DNA from: Channa striata
Lineage: Eukaryota; Chordata; Actinopteri; Anabantiformes; Channidae
DNA length: 64,000 nt
Assembly: GCA_033026295.1 (NCBI GenBank)
Contig: CM065189.1
Coordinates: forward strand, 12,033,203-12,097,202
Direction of reading: 5' to 3'
Shown here piece after piece: positions 48,501 to 60,207 of the stretch. The position numbers and the translations under genes are program-made. The notes under the pieces are model-generated. The model was not told where the DNA came from, ran no database searches, and was given only the letters and a program-made list of their open reading frames with translations. Numbering within the stretch: position 1 is the first letter of the stretch; every line of letters begins with the position of its first letter.

Positions 48501-48903
48501 GAGAGTTGCTGTCATCAATAGCAATGTTTACCAGCCTGTTTTGGGTGCGGTCGTACTTGAGAACCAGGTTGGGGCCATTGAACCTGATCAAGAACATCTC
48601 ATATTTAGTTTCCTCACACAATCTCAGTAAAGGTTCCCACAAAGTGTAATGAAATAAACATTGTGTACTGTCATTCCAGCTGCTCTCCTGTCTTTTTCAC
48701 ACTCACCCTGCCACCACCACTTCCAAGGTGCCGTCACCATCCACATCTGTTACCGCCATCCCATAGTTGAGCTGCGTTGGATTGTGCAGACTGTCAGGAG
48801 GAAGCATTGTCTGTGTAACTACCTGGAGCATGGGCTCGGAGCTTTGTGCATGGCACTGATGCCAGAGTCCAAACAGGAGGGGCAGCAGGCCTGAACCCCA
48901 CAT
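45600..48903 (-). CDS. crtac1: Cartilage acidic protein 1 (CRTAC1), short form without EGF-like tail
   Basis: Thirteen coding pieces in transcript order: 48707-48903, 48387-48583, 48155-48291, 47891-48047, 47668-47802, 47448-47584, 47240-47376, 47045-47127, 46648-46748, 46401-46569, 46068-46213, 45699-45738 and 45600-45607. Their sum is 1644 nt, coding 547 aa (human 661). It is a secreted matrix/axonal protein; the mammalian nervous-system form is also called LOTUS, a Nogo-receptor antagonist. Residues 1-20 (MWGSGLLPLLFGLWHQCHA) are a signal peptide. FG-GAP/VCBS repeats with Ca-binding loops such as TDVDGDGTLEVVVAG, CDVDGDGREEIYFLN, ADFNGDRKTDIVYGNWNG and TDLDGDGQLDLLL follow, then an ASPIC/UnbV region (NNWLRV, FARGAKV, GGSGYLCEMEPVAHFGLG). 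The protein ends CGKGFTVKNGHCADL, where human continues into a Ca-binding EGF-like domain. Poly(A) candidate: 45423-45428, minus strand. Confidence 0.95.
46873..46945 (-). repeat. Short LINE (RTE-like) 3' tail in a crtac1 intron
   Basis: A GAATAGAATAGAATAGAA run followed by CTTTATTAATCCCACAGTGGGG AAATTC matches a very common fish LINE 3' end read in reverse. On the minus strand it ends in repeated TTCTA units, as expected of RTE-like tails. The element is in the same orientation as CRTAC1. Confidence 0.6.
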
Positions 48904-49408
48904 CCCTGCAACCTGGCCGGACACACAGCTGGGTTGGTTGATGCAATTTAATTAAAGCTGCACAAGTCTTTGAATAAACCTCGACATATATAATGTGTAC
49001 AGGTAAATTATTGCAGGGCTTCCAAAAAGATTAAAAAAAAACAAAACTAAAGTGTAGAAAAAGCAAAAAATCTGATAAGAATCCAGGCAGAGGCGATCAA
49101 AACACAATGAAGAAAAATAGATTATAATAAGGGAGAAACATCAAAGATCAGTTACCTAGGATAGAGGCGTTTTTCTCTCAAACACACCTTTAAACACCAT
49201 TTTAAGGAAAGAATCACACTTTTAAAGATAAATAATTTGTAAATACACATTACCCTAATTACTGGTGACCTTTCCTGTATTAATTGCGACTTTTTATTAA
49301 ATTGACGAATTTAGATAATTAGATAATGAGAGCTCCTTCTATTCATCCATGCGCAAACCTCATTCATCTGAATGTCTGTCTAGAGATGAGCATTAAATAT
49401 AGTCTTAC

Positions 49409-49515
49409 CTGTCAGATCCACCACCACAGTGATAAAATTAAAATTATATAACTTTGCAGCTACGACAGACGGCTGCTGATGATTTGTAATGTTTGAGCAG
49501 CGCTGTCCTTATACA
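49409..49515 (-). promoter_or_regulatory. Inferred crtac1 first (noncoding) exon and TATA-like promoter
   Basis: A consensus minus-strand donor, CTGACAG|GTAAGAC, ends an exon at 49409. Some 100 bp upstream the minus strand reads TGTATAAGG at about 49508-49516, a plausible TATA box with the start site near 49480. The acceptor before the coding exon would be the CCGGCCAG just upstream of the ATG at 48903. Inferred from motifs only. Confidence 0.5.
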
Positions 49516-49879
49516 ACTTGTGCGTTTACAAAACAGCTTGTGTAATGGGTCGAGAATTGGCCAATAGGCGAACAACAAACTGAATAATTATGCTGTTAAC
49601 CAATGTCTGGCCTGTATTTCTGAGCACGTGTCTGTGAGACGCGGATGTTCGCTTTAGTTGCGTCGCACTTACAGCTCGTATATAATAAGTCCATGGAACG
49701 ATGCTGTAATAACTCCTTCTGCAGCAGATTAATTCGACTTTTAGGACAATTAATACTTTAAATACAAAAAACATCGACATCTAACAAATGTGGCCGTTGT
49801 AAACACTGTTTCAGTTGCAGTTCCTGCAGCGTTACACCATCTCCCAGAATGCCTTGCGTCGTCCGGAGTTTGCGTCAGT

Positions 49880-49915
49880 AGTGCGACGAAAAAAGCTGTT
49901 TCCAAACCAAACACG
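49880..49915 (+). promoter_or_regulatory. Inferred r3hcc1l 5' noncoding exon
   Basis: ACACGG|GTAAGAT is a consensus donor about 375 bp ahead of the first coding exon. The acceptor TTAATCCAG ends at 50268. The gene starts within about 400 bp of the inferred CRTAC1 start, so the two share a divergent promoter region. Confidence 0.5.
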
Positions 49916-50291
49916 GGTAAGATGAAAGAGCAACAATTATTTTATTTAATTCTGTTCAAAACGTAAATGAAAAGCAGCGACAAATGCATTGTGTGGTAAC
50001 TTTCTATGTGTATTATCGGTAAACAAGTATTATAACCGAAACGAGAGGAAGTTTAGATATTGTTAGCTAATTCGGATAACATTGCTAGCTAAGTTGTACT
50101 TGTCCATACATTTTAAGTTACTGTTGAAATGTAATAAAGCAAGTTCTAGTCAGATAAATGAAAGTTAATTAAGATAATTATAAAACTAATCCAGAACCCG
50201 TTAAGGGTTAAGATGCAATGCATGTTATTACATGATATGACTCGCATTTTCGCTCCTCCTTAATCCAGATATTGTAATAACAAATCTAATA

Positions 50292-53200
50292 ATGGATTTG
50301 GAAAATCCAAAGGAAGACCAGCCAGCATCCACTTCTTCGGCTCAGTCAAAGAGGCCAAGTCAGGCTCTGTACGTTCCCAAACAACGACAACACGCCGCCA
50401 AAGACAAAACTCATGCTCAGGCAGAGGTTAAACCAAGACCCAGGCCTCGGTACACAGACAATGCACGAAAGAACGCCAAGAACAAGAAGGACAAGGCTGG
50501 CGCAGCACAGACGAAAGCAGCCGTTGAAGGAGGAGATTTGGGTGAGATACAAAATGGTAGCAGCAAGCCTGATGTCAAGGAAGAGCGGCTACAAGATGTG
50601 GTGGTAAATGGGCAGCTTGACTCGACCAACGTGCACCCAGAGGATACCACTCGACTGGAAGCAACGTCCCCTCAGGAAGAAGAGCAAGAAGAGGAAAGTT
50701 GGGACACCTTGTTTAATGATGATGGAGATTGTCTGGATCCACACGTGCTTGAAGAGGTGAGAGCATGTTCTGGATATGGGCACTAGAAATTACAGGGGAA
50801 CCGGGGGAACCTTTGCCAATTTCAAATATTGTCTTGTCCAGTCTTAATGACATTTATCTTTGTCCTTTTCTTATCACTACTTTTTCTTCCACTTGTCCTC
50901 ACACTCTTTTCCCTGCAGTTGGCGATTAGGGAAGGTAGAAAGAAGGAGTCAATTCAAGAGCCCAGGTTTGATTACTATAACATGGACCGATGTGATGATG
51001 GCAGTGAAGATGATATTGACCTGAGAGAGGATGAACTTTCTCACATTGTGGAGATCTATGACTTCCCTACTGATTTTAAGACAGAAGACCTTCTCAAGTT
51101 ATTTCAGTGCTACCAGTAAGTATAATTCAATAATAAAACATTTAAAATGTATACTATAATGGTTTCTATGTGCAGTCATGACTTGACTACACAAAGAGAA
51201 GTAAAATGTCTAAATGTAATATTTCAGAGGACGAGAGTTCACTTTGATTAATAATAATAAAAAATGTATCATTTTTATTTTCTTTACATCTGCTTTTTTG
51301 TAATCCCATACTTTATTTTCAGACAGAGAGGCTTTGACATTAAGTGGATTGATGACACGCATGCCCTGGGCCTCTTCTCAAGTCCTATAGCAGGTAAGTG
51401 TAGCTCTGGAAAAACTTCTTACAATACGATATCCTCTGCAAATATTGTACTGATGTGTATTCTAACTATATTAATTGTTGTGTTGACTTGTGCAATTTTT
51501 TGTTTTACACTTTAAGCCCGTGAAGCTCTAAGATCCAAACATCCACTGATGAAGTTGCGACCACTCTCCAAATCATCATCCTCCACAAAGGCCAAAGCTC
51601 GAAGCCACTCAGGTACAAAGACAGTCCTCTTTACTGCTTCTTCTAGTCATTTTGTTTTATTTCTGTCCTCCTACACTTTTGAAGTCTAATATTGTTTTTT
51701 TCCCCTCATCATTTCTTTCACTTTGCTGTCTGCAGACTACCTCCTGCCTGCCAAAGAGAGACCACAGACCAGTGCAGCACTGGCTCGGAAGCTTGTGATT
51801 GGTGCTCTTGGGGTAAAGAGCAACTTAACAAAGGAGCAGCGTGAGGCAGAGAGGAGGAAACTTCAGGAAGCAAGAGGTACATCACACTCTAGGATAACTT
51901 TTCCCATTGGTAGCACTAATGTTCCCTACTGTAAGCTGTTCACTTTGTGGAGGACCTGAATCTCTACCAGAAATGTTTTCAGATATGCTTGTCACTCTGA
52001 TGATATGAAGAATGGAGAAAGGATAGAATAACTTTTCATATTTGAAAAGTTTTAAAAGAACTGCAAAAAAGGGGGGATGTTGGGCTGTTTTTGCAAGTTG
52101 TACTGGTGCACCAATTTCTAAAATTTAGCCCCACATTCTCCCAAACAAATGTCCCAAATGCAGCTAAACTGCTTACAATCTAGAGCCCTGTACATTATAC
52201 ACAAACCAATTCAGCTAATGATTATATTTATTAAGCTATGTAAGATCAGTTCTGTACCTTTAAAGCCAGCACTAAATTGTTGTAAAACATGTGCTGCCTC
52301 AACTAATAGTTGAGAGATGAATGAAGTGGAAATATGCAGACTTTGATTTTTGGTGCATTGTTGCTAAAGTAAATAAAAGGTTTATGAAGCCTAGTGGCTC
52401 AGTGGCAGAGCATTGGTATGCAGAAGGTCGGGTTTCGAAGGCTGCGTCTGAAAGGGCGTCCGGCTTAAAAACTCCCGCCAAATCAACGTGCAGAACTGTG
52501 GTGCTGTGGCATCCCCTGAAGGCACGAGCAGAAAGACATTGATTTTTGAAGCAGAATGTTGTCAAGAAAGAGCATGGGAGCAAAATCATCCATTCTTCTT
52601 TTATCTTTAACTTCTTGTCCTGTTCAGTGTCATGGGGGCTGGACTCTACCCCATTGGGCAAGAGGCAGAGTACACCCTGGACAGGTCACCAGTCAATCTC
52701 AGAGCCACTACAGAGAGACATGCATATGACACAACCATTTATACTTACATTCACACTTACAGTCAATGTAGAGTTAGCAATTATCCTAACAGGCATCCCT
52801 TTGACCTTGGGACGAAGTGGCTCAATGAACCTTCTCTAAATAGATGATAGATCATTTAAAAATACATTATTTCCCTGAAGGTCCTAGTTTTGTATTTTAT
52901 TGTTCCCACCACAAGTGGGAGCTGCTTTTATACCAAATAGAAGTATATTGCAAATTGATGCATGGAGAAGTTGCTCTAAATCCACTGCTGCACAATAACA
53001 GACCTATAATCAGTACAGCAGCCATTTCCCTTCACAGATGGAACATAAGTATATAGGCACAGAAAACCACAAGTGGCTGTCCACTGAACAGTTGGGCCTT
53101 CAGTATGGTAAACTAAAAGAAGCTCCTTTGTTCCTGGCATCAACGCTCTACTACTGTGTTCTTAATTTAACAACACAGTGCGCACGGGAAAAGTCACTGC

Positions 53201-53474
53201 AGATGTACATCATGTGCTGAATGTCATGTCCTTGGGAAAGCTGCCACGTATGGTTGCATCCAGACATTTGCCGCTGAGTCCTCAGTCTGCCATAGCGCTT
53301 TACTTTCACTGCATGTGGCAGAGACGGTGATCCAAACTTAGAGCAGCAAATCAAGTGTTGTTTATCTAAAGGCTTTTGCTGATTGATATGTTGAACTGCC
53401 TGTGTGTGATTTATCTTTCAGAACAAAAGCGTCTGGCAGCCAAACAGAGGGAAGATGCTTGGGAGGGGAAGTGA
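50292..53474 (+). CDS. r3hcc1l: R3H domain and coiled-coil containing 1-like (R3HCC1L)
   Basis: Six exons: 50292-50756, 50919-51115, 51323-51393, 51517-51612, 51736-51876 and 53422-53474. Their sum is 1023 nt, coding 340 aa, much shorter than the human protein of nearly 800 aa. The shortening falls in the low-complexity middle. The N-terminus carries KRPSQALYVPKQRQ (residues 20-33), followed by a basic Lys-rich stretch and an acidic one (QEEEQEEESWDTLF). Residues 198-265 (HIVEIYDFPTDFKTEDLLKL, then GFDIKWIDDTHALGLFSSP) match the RRM-like domain of R3HCC1/R3HCC1L, and the C-terminus is a basic coiled-coil (EQREAERRKLQEAREQKRLA). The function is not well defined. It lies between CRTAC1 and LOXL4 as in human, which supports the name. 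Intron 5 (51877-53421) holds a SINE and another repeat. Confidence 0.93.
52386..52545 (+). mobile_element. tRNA-derived SINE fragment in r3hcc1l intron 5
   Basis: TGGCTCAGTGGCAGAGCATTG resembles an RNA polymerase III A box and GGTCGGGTTTCGAAG a B box, about 35 nt apart, as in a tRNA-derived head. It is followed by GGGCGTCCGGC and CAAATCAACGTGCAGAAC, the conserved body of common fish tRNA-SINEs. The copy is diverged and lacks a clear tail. Confidence 0.7.
52625..52830 (+). repeat. Common fish interspersed repeat in r3hcc1l intron 5
   Basis: GGGGCTGGACTCTACCCCATTG, TACACCCTGGACAGGTCACCAG and the final GGCATCCCTTTGACCTTGGG match a well-known non-coding fish repeat (GGCTGGAGCCTATCCC... TACACCCTGGACA...). 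It lies about 80 bp after the SINE body and may be part of the same composite insertion. Confidence 0.7.
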
Positions 53475-54479
53475 GTGGACTGAAAACAACCCCCTTTGTG
53501 TTTTTACACTTTTCTTAGCTTCTTTGAGTCAGCAGAGGCTAAAGACTTCTCAGTTTCTTCTTGTGCTCTTGTTTTTCCCAAATGGTCACTCCTCCTTTCC
53601 TAACAGTTCGTCCTTTTCTTGCCACAGTTCATAATCAACTGCTACTGATCACGATCCTTCCCTGTGCATTAACAGTGTTTTATCAGTCGAACATCCAGCA
53701 ACTGTTCCCTCACCTTCATGTTCACCCTCGGTTCGTGCAGGGACCGTTCTTTCACCTGGACTTATATTCATGTGTGTAGCCATGATGTGTCATGAAACAT
53801 GGACTCACTGATTTATAAAGGGTTATTATTTTATTTAAATGATTATTTTTCTATAGATTTACGGGTTTTATGTTTTAAAAGATAACCCTGCAATTGTGAG
53901 GACAGCAAGGTTTTATGGTCATGTATCATATAAATTCTTTTGATAAAATATAGCATTATACAGTATGTAAAGACATTATTGAAGTTAGATTCTGTTTGAG
54001 TAGCCAAATTTGCACAAAATCTTAATTGTGATTTTATACAGTTTGTAGCAGTTGACTGATTTCCTGTGAAAAAAATCCACTGAGTAGGTTTTTGTTTAAG
54101 TCAGAGGCACTGCTGCTCTTTCTCTTTGTCAGTTCTCTTTGTTGGTTGTTTTTGCTTAAACACTCTCTGATTTGTTATCAGTGCTCATTTGTACACATTT
54201 AAGATTATGAGCCAACCAGGACAGATGACGATGATGGTAATTTGGCCGTTAGTGTGTTTGGGTAAATCTATATATGCTATTGGTAGACAAAACTAGATTT
54301 GTCCAAATCTTTGTATCTTGTTCCAAATACTTTTTTGGGGGGGACAAAAACTCTGTCATCAGACTGTGTGTTCTTTTTGTATCTTCGTGTGAGTACTCTT
54401 TACTCTTCAGTTATTTCAGTTAAGTTTCTCAGACCTTTTCAAGACATAATGACACAACTAGAAATTATATCTGATCTAT
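53475..54479. other. r3hcc1l 3' flank, no gene seen
   Basis: AT-rich sequence with short ORFs only. It probably contains the R3HCC1L 3'UTR, but I could not pick a poly(A) signal with confidence. Confidence 0.4.
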
Positions 54480-54484
54480 AGTTA

Positions 54485-55690
54485 AGTCCCAAACATCTTA
54501 ACACAATATTCCAAAGTTGATACATAGACGCATATAACATATAACATACAACATAAAATTTTAATTGGAAAAAGCAATGGCGATATTAACTGGTTGAACC
54601 ACATTTTGCAGCAATAACAGCTCAGCCATATTCTTAGAACCTGATGGTGTGAACGGGTGTCTTTATTTCATTTAACAGCATCTCTGTTGGGCTAAGGTTC
54701 TGGGTTCCGACTGGGTCACTCCAATTAGCAGATGAGGTGTCTTCAAAGCCATTCTGTAGTGGATTTCCCTTGATGTTTCAGATCGTTGTGCTGCTGCATC
54801 AACCCGCTTCTTCTGGAGCTTCAGCTAGCAAAAAGCCAGCCTGAAGTTATCCTGGTTAGATAACTTTTGTGTTAGATACCTTGTTAAAATTGGAAATTCA
54901 TTTTTACCGCCACAAGCCTTCCAGTTCCCAAGGCAGCAAAGCCGACCCAAACTATGATGTTTGCTCCAAGGTACTTCACTGGTAGGATAATATTTTCCTG
55001 TTGTTACCCAGTTCTCCGTTCATTTGTAGGACTGTGTGTTCTTACCGCAAAGTTTTACCTTAGTTTCATCTGTCCAGACATTTTAGTGTTGTGAAATGTC
55101 AAGGCAGTGTTTGCAGCATGTCTGAAGTTTGCCAATGTTTTTTTTGTTTTTGGAGAACAATGGCTTTCTGTGTGGTGCTCTGCCATGGATACCATGCCTG
55201 TTTTATGTTTTTGTATATAGCTGACTCATGAACAAAAATGTTAACCAACTCCAAAGAATCCTTTTCTTTTGTTGTTAAACCTCATTCAGCATCCTGATCT
55301 GTGTCTTTGGGATCTTAGAACTGTCTTCTACACAGAGCAGCCCCATTGCCAAATCACCTCCACTTACAGACATTATGTCTAATTACATGAATGGACTGAC
55401 GAATATCTAAAATCTCTGAGATTATTCTATAACCCTTTCCAACTACATGCCAATCAGTAACTCTTGATCTTCTGTTATTTCTTTTTTTGCTAGGCATGGC
55501 TCACATCAGCTGATGCTGCTTGTGAATAATTTGATAAGTCAAAGTAGCTCTGGACCAGACATTCATTCTCCTTTAATTGACTTTACTTGATTTCAAGTTT
55601 GCTAAGGCCTGACTGGTTGATGTTTACTGAATGTTTAATGGATGTGTACAATAAAGACATGAATTGTCATGACAGGTGTTTTATCATGTT
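54485..55690 (-). mobile_element. Degraded Tc1-like transposon
   Basis: On the minus strand, 55028-55082 encodes NVWTDETKVKLCGKNTQS, matching the (S/T)DETK..L.G.N block that holds the second catalytic Asp of Tc1/mariner DDE transposases. Other parts are like the consensus of fish Tc1 elements in antisense: GCTGCTGCATCAACCCGCTTC, TTCTGTAGTGGATTTCC, AAGGCAGCAAAGC and GTGGTGCTCTGCCATGGATACC. Frameshifts and stops break the gene throughout. The left terminus is perhaps near TTAAGTCCCAAACATC at about 54482; the right end is unclear. It lies in the 6-kb gene-poor interval before LOXL4. Confidence 0.8.
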
Positions 55691-56019
55691 GGAAATATTG
55701 TGTGTGTGTTGATATTTGGTAGAGATATGATCACATTTTGTGACCAATTTATGCAGAAAACCAGGAAATTTCTAACATTTTAAAAACTACATCCTGAATC
55801 ACCTGTAGTATGGGTTCTTGCAGTAGCTGCATGTCACGGATCCAGGGTTGTTGAACTTCTACTAGTAAGCAGGTGTATTTTATTTTGTGACAGTAAAATG
55901 TTTATTGTTGAATAAATAAAGTTAAATGTAGCCAGAGTATTTTATTTTCAACTCTTGTTGTGTTAGGACAGTGTATTGGCAAGAATCTGGTAATACACTA
56001 TGAATCGAGATAGAGTTTG

Positions 56020-56128
56020 ATTCAGTTCAACTTTATACAGCGCAAGTTGACAACAAAGTCATTTCAAGGCACTTCCCACAATAAAATTAAAACTATAAAG
56101 AGAAAACCCAACAAATCCCAGCAAGAGT
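56020..56128 (-). mobile_element. 3' tail of an L2-like LINE
   Basis: Read on the minus strand it ends in GCCTTGAAATGACTTTGTTG... AAAGTTGAACTGAATC, the usual end of a fish LINE 3'UTR. It shares its sequence with the copy at 56357-56925 and is in the same orientation. Confidence 0.7.
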
Positions 56129-56356
56129 TTCAAATTCTATTCTAGATTTTATTGGCTGCCAATGGAGAGAAGCTAGTGAGGAGTGGTTACGATTCAAAAT
56201 ATTGTAAGCAATGCTTTATATTTTCGAAACCTACTTTTGACTGTATAAAGAACCCACCACCATTTACATAAAATCTCACTAAACACATTTACTAGAATGT
56301 CAGGAGTTTAAATACAACAAAATGAACCAATGTCTGCCACCTTAGCATGTTAACTT

Positions 56357-56925
56357 TTCAATTCAATTCAACTTTATTTCTATAGCACCAATGTACAACA
56401 AAGTCATCTCAAGGCACTTTACATAATAAAGTCAAGACTAATCAGACATTTAAAGAAAACCCAACAAATCCCCCTTTGAGCAGCTATAGGCAACAGTGGA
56501 GAGGAAAAACTCCCTTTACCAGCAGAAACCTCCAGCAGTACCAGGCTCAGGGTGGACGGACATCTGCCTTGACCGGTTGGGGTGAGAGGAAAGTGGAGAG
56601 AGAAAAGAACAGAGCAACAAAAGCAACAAGAAAACACTAGAAGACACACAGCTCCAAAGCCTGAAGACAGGGACAGTCTAAGCCTATAGCAGCAGGACTA
56701 GAACTAACTATAAGCTTTATCAAAGAGGAAGGTTTGGAGCCTAGTGTTAAAAGTAGAGCAGACACCCTGTCTGCTTCCCGAATCTGGACTTGGAGCTGGT
56801 TCCACAGGAGAGTCAGAAGGCTCTGACTTCCATTCTTCTTTTGGAAAGTCTCTCACTCTCTTTAAGAAAAACCTCAACTTTCCAGGGATAAAGACCACCA
56901 CAATTGGAAAAGACCACCGCATTTC
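56357..56925 (-). mobile_element. L2-like LINE 3' end, copy B (arm 1 of an inverted pair)
   Basis: On the minus strand the reverse-transcriptase C-terminus TFNTRLQTFLFDKAYS is followed by a 3'UTR and then the tail TTGAATTGAATTGAA at 56357-56371. The plus strand shows the common fish repeat TCAATTCAACTTTATTTC. It is 5'-truncated. Its 3'UTR is closely related to copy C, in opposite orientation. Confidence 0.82.
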
Positions 56926-57059
56926 TTTAACGTGAGTTATGGTAAACCCCAGTCCTGCACAATTTTTTAAACTAATATCATTGAATATTGAAATGCAAAC
57001 AAGATGTGTGAGAAAAATATCACAATATTATCTTTTGTGATCCTGTCTCAATTCTCAAA

Positions 57060-57570
57060 AATACTGCAAATTTTTATTAACAGATTCAACCACAGACCAC
57101 TTCAGTCTCTGAATACACTCCTACTCGTGATTCCCAGAATTTTCAAAAGTAGAATGGGGGGCAGAGCCTTTAGCTATCGAGCTCCTCTCCTGTGGAACCA
57201 GCTCCCAGTCCAGATTCGTGAAGCAGATACCCTCTCTACTTTCAAGACTAGGCTCAAAACCTTCCTCTTTGATAAAGCTCATAGTTAGTTACAGTCCTGC
57301 TGTTATAGGCTTAGACTGCTGGGGGACCCGATGCCCCGAGATACTTTCCTCCTCTCACACCACATTTATAAGTCACCACTGTATGACATTAACTGTGTGT
57401 CTTCTTTCTTCTGTAGTTGTCCTTCTCCCTCTCTGTCCCTGTCTTCAGGTGTCCCCGGCTTTGGAGCTGTGTGTCTTCCAGTGTTTCTTGTTGCTTTTGT
57501 TGCTCTGTTTTTTTCTCTCTCCACTTTCCTCACACCCCAACCGGTCAGATGTCCGCCCACCCTGATCATT
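57060..57570 (+). mobile_element. L2-like LINE 3' part, copy C (arm 2 of an inverted pair)
   Basis: The plus-strand frame from 57064 reads FNHRPLQSLNTLLL, then GRAFSYRAPLLWNQLPVQIR, then TFKTRLKTFLFDKAHS and stop at 57288. This is the conserved C-terminus of L2-like reverse transcriptases (RAFS..AP.LWN.LP..IR). The 3'UTR follows and ends without the TTGAATTGAA tail at about 57570. It is inverted with respect to copy B with about 135 bp between. Confidence 0.82.
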
Positions 57571-59595
57571 TACATTCTTAGTCAAGGATTAACTCATTCT
57601 CCCAGCCAGGAGACAGACATGAAAATTTGTCGTTTGTTCTCAGTTAATGAACGTGTATCTTAAACCTCACTAGTAGCTACCTGATGACTAGGGAAACGAT
57701 AACACTGATATGATAGATTGCTGTGTACAAGCATAAAAAAGTTGAGGATGTGTTTGCACAAAATGTGTAATCAGAGTAACTGTGATACTCTGCTCATTAC
57801 TAACTATAAAAACTATTTGTAGAATTACAGAACTGACCCTTGAAAGAGCAGCTTTCAGTCCTTATGTGGATCAATGTGGACAGACTCTTATAGCGGCGGA
57901 GACGTGGACCTCCCAGTGCGCTGCTGTTCTACATAATACAACCTGTATCTACACTTTACCATCATCGTGTGAGATCTGAGCCTTGCCCATAATCTTGTGT
58001 TTTACTGTGGCTTCATGAGGAGAGGATGTACCACAGAGCGGCTTGCTGTGCGCCTCACACAATCATTAGATTAACTACAAAAAACACAAACCACTACTGA
58101 GCAAGTGCTGCTTCCAAGTGCCAACTCTGCCCTGCGTGTGCTGCACGGAATCACTATTATGTCATGGAGCAAATGAAATGTGTGTCATGGTCCAAATGAA
58201 AGAATAATCTAATGTCGCACCACAATAAAGGACTGTGGTGGTGTAGGGTGGTGCATTTCTCAGCACCGAGCACTGTCAGTAAACACACCTCTCATCGCCC
58301 CGCTCTGTTCTGAAAACTTTGATACAAATGACACTATCAAACCGTTTTATTACCGCTGAGCAACCAGCAGTGTGTTGGCAGGGCTGTTATTTTTATTGCA
58401 TTTTATTCTAAGGGTCTGTGTAAAAATCTTAGTCTGTATTGTGCTGTAGACTGTATGATTTAGCTACTGTGTGTCAAATGCCATAACCTTCCTCTAACTA
58501 ATAAAAAAGTTAATTATTAAGAAATGAAACACACTGTTTTTAAAAGAAGAGAATTTCTAAAAGGTTAGGTGAACGGGCTGTAGATGAACATTACTGATTC
58601 TGATTATGTCTACTTACATGACTGATAATTACCATTTTAGCTAAATGCAAGACACAGTGCACATGAATATGATGTACGCGTTTGTCACATCATGATGGGT
58701 TTATATGATCATCACTTAAACACAAACAGCAGCACTCAACCAGTGTCACCTTCACCTAAAGCTGCACTTTTAAAGTTTCTTTCACAATATACTTCGTAGC
58801 ATTTATGCGATTTTAAGTTTTCATTTTCCTTGCAGAATGTAAAACCTATTTTCTAGTCAAACTCATAAAAGGGAAAAAAAGGAGCTAAGTAAGTCACAGA
58901 TGTAAAGTATGGCCTATATAATATGACAGTGGGAAGCAGTGAGAGTTTCCAGCGTTTGAATGTGTTCATCAGTGGGAATGAGGTCGGAAACAACTATAAA
59001 ACACGGGTTTGCTCAGGCTCTCTGGGGAGAGATGGGAGACCCAGTCACTGCTGAAACTTCTAACTTTTTAAATCTGCTGGGATGCAGTGGAATCTAAATA
59101 AGCTGCCTGAACTGGTCTTATTGGGTAACTTGTCAATTTTTTTTATAAAGCTTTAATATATAACCATTAAAACAATGGATTCATTCTATTTTAGAAAAGT
59201 TGTCAGATTCGGCAGTTCTTCTGCTCAAACTGTAACATTAACCGTTATCTTTCTTTAGAAAACTGTAGTTAAATAACCATTCCTCAAATAACCATACAGT
59301 TTTATCAGTCTGACGTTTATTCTTTCACTATCATTACCAAGTGTTGTTAAAGGCGCAATACTGTGGAACATCTAGATCTTATCTGATGTTACCGATGTTA
59401 AACAGGTAAAGAACAAACAAATGAAAAATATTTATCATAATAATAAAATTAACAATACAAAACACAGCCACACAGGGACATGTTTCAACTGAAAAGTACA
59501 TTAAAATTTTGCATAAATTAGAGACCTAAAGAACATTATTCTAGAGAGGTATTATAAAACTGTACATGACAATACATTTGCAATACATTACAATA
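57571..59595. other. Intergenic tract before loxl4, no gene seen
   Basis: AT-rich DNA with scattered short ORFs and no splice-supported exons. I recognised no repeat family here. Confidence 0.45.
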
Positions 59596-59601
59596 TTTAT
59601 T
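59596..59601 (-). other. Candidate poly(A) signal of loxl4 (AATAAA on minus strand)
   Basis: Plus-strand TTTATT, about 610 nt downstream of the LOXL4 stop. Confidence 0.45.
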
Positions 59602-60207
59602 CAAATAAGGCAAAAATAGCACCATGGAATTAAAAAAAATCTTATTCAAAACCAAAAAATACACAGTTATGCCAGTAAAAACAATATTTTGTAAGGTGAA
59701 CAGTGAAAGCACAGGGAGCATGTCCGTAGTTTTACTTACATTTGACATAGGGATGACAGCCTGGTGATGTACTGTAAAACTCAAAGATGCGTTGTTCTCT
59801 GTTGCCTTCATGTCATTACTTTAACTGTGGTAATGTATTAATAAAGGAAATTAAACGTACAAGAATTCAAGGCAAGTGTCAAACTGTAAACTATGATTTA
59901 TCATGTTGACATAACGCTTGTGAGCGTCTACTTTGGTCTTTCTACATTGTTCTTTTTGTCTCTTTGACTTTTTTAACAACAGTCACTGCAAATGACAACA
60001 GGTCCCACGATCCCAATTAGTCATTTTTTGCATGAACTCCTTCCATCCCTTCCAAACCATCTCTGTTTCCCACCCTCCTCCCTCTAACCCTCCTCTCTCT
60101 ATATTTTACTGGCATGTCTTTATCATTCACCCTTATCCCCCTGCCATGTCGAGGTGTGGTGAGGAGTTGTACAGGTGTTCTGTCCTTAAATACAATTGCT
60201 CTGTAAT

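Noticed and set aside
53038..53779. Short plus-strand ORFs around the last R3HCC1L exon
   Set aside because: No splice support or family signature; they overlap the real exon out of frame or lie in the 3' flank.
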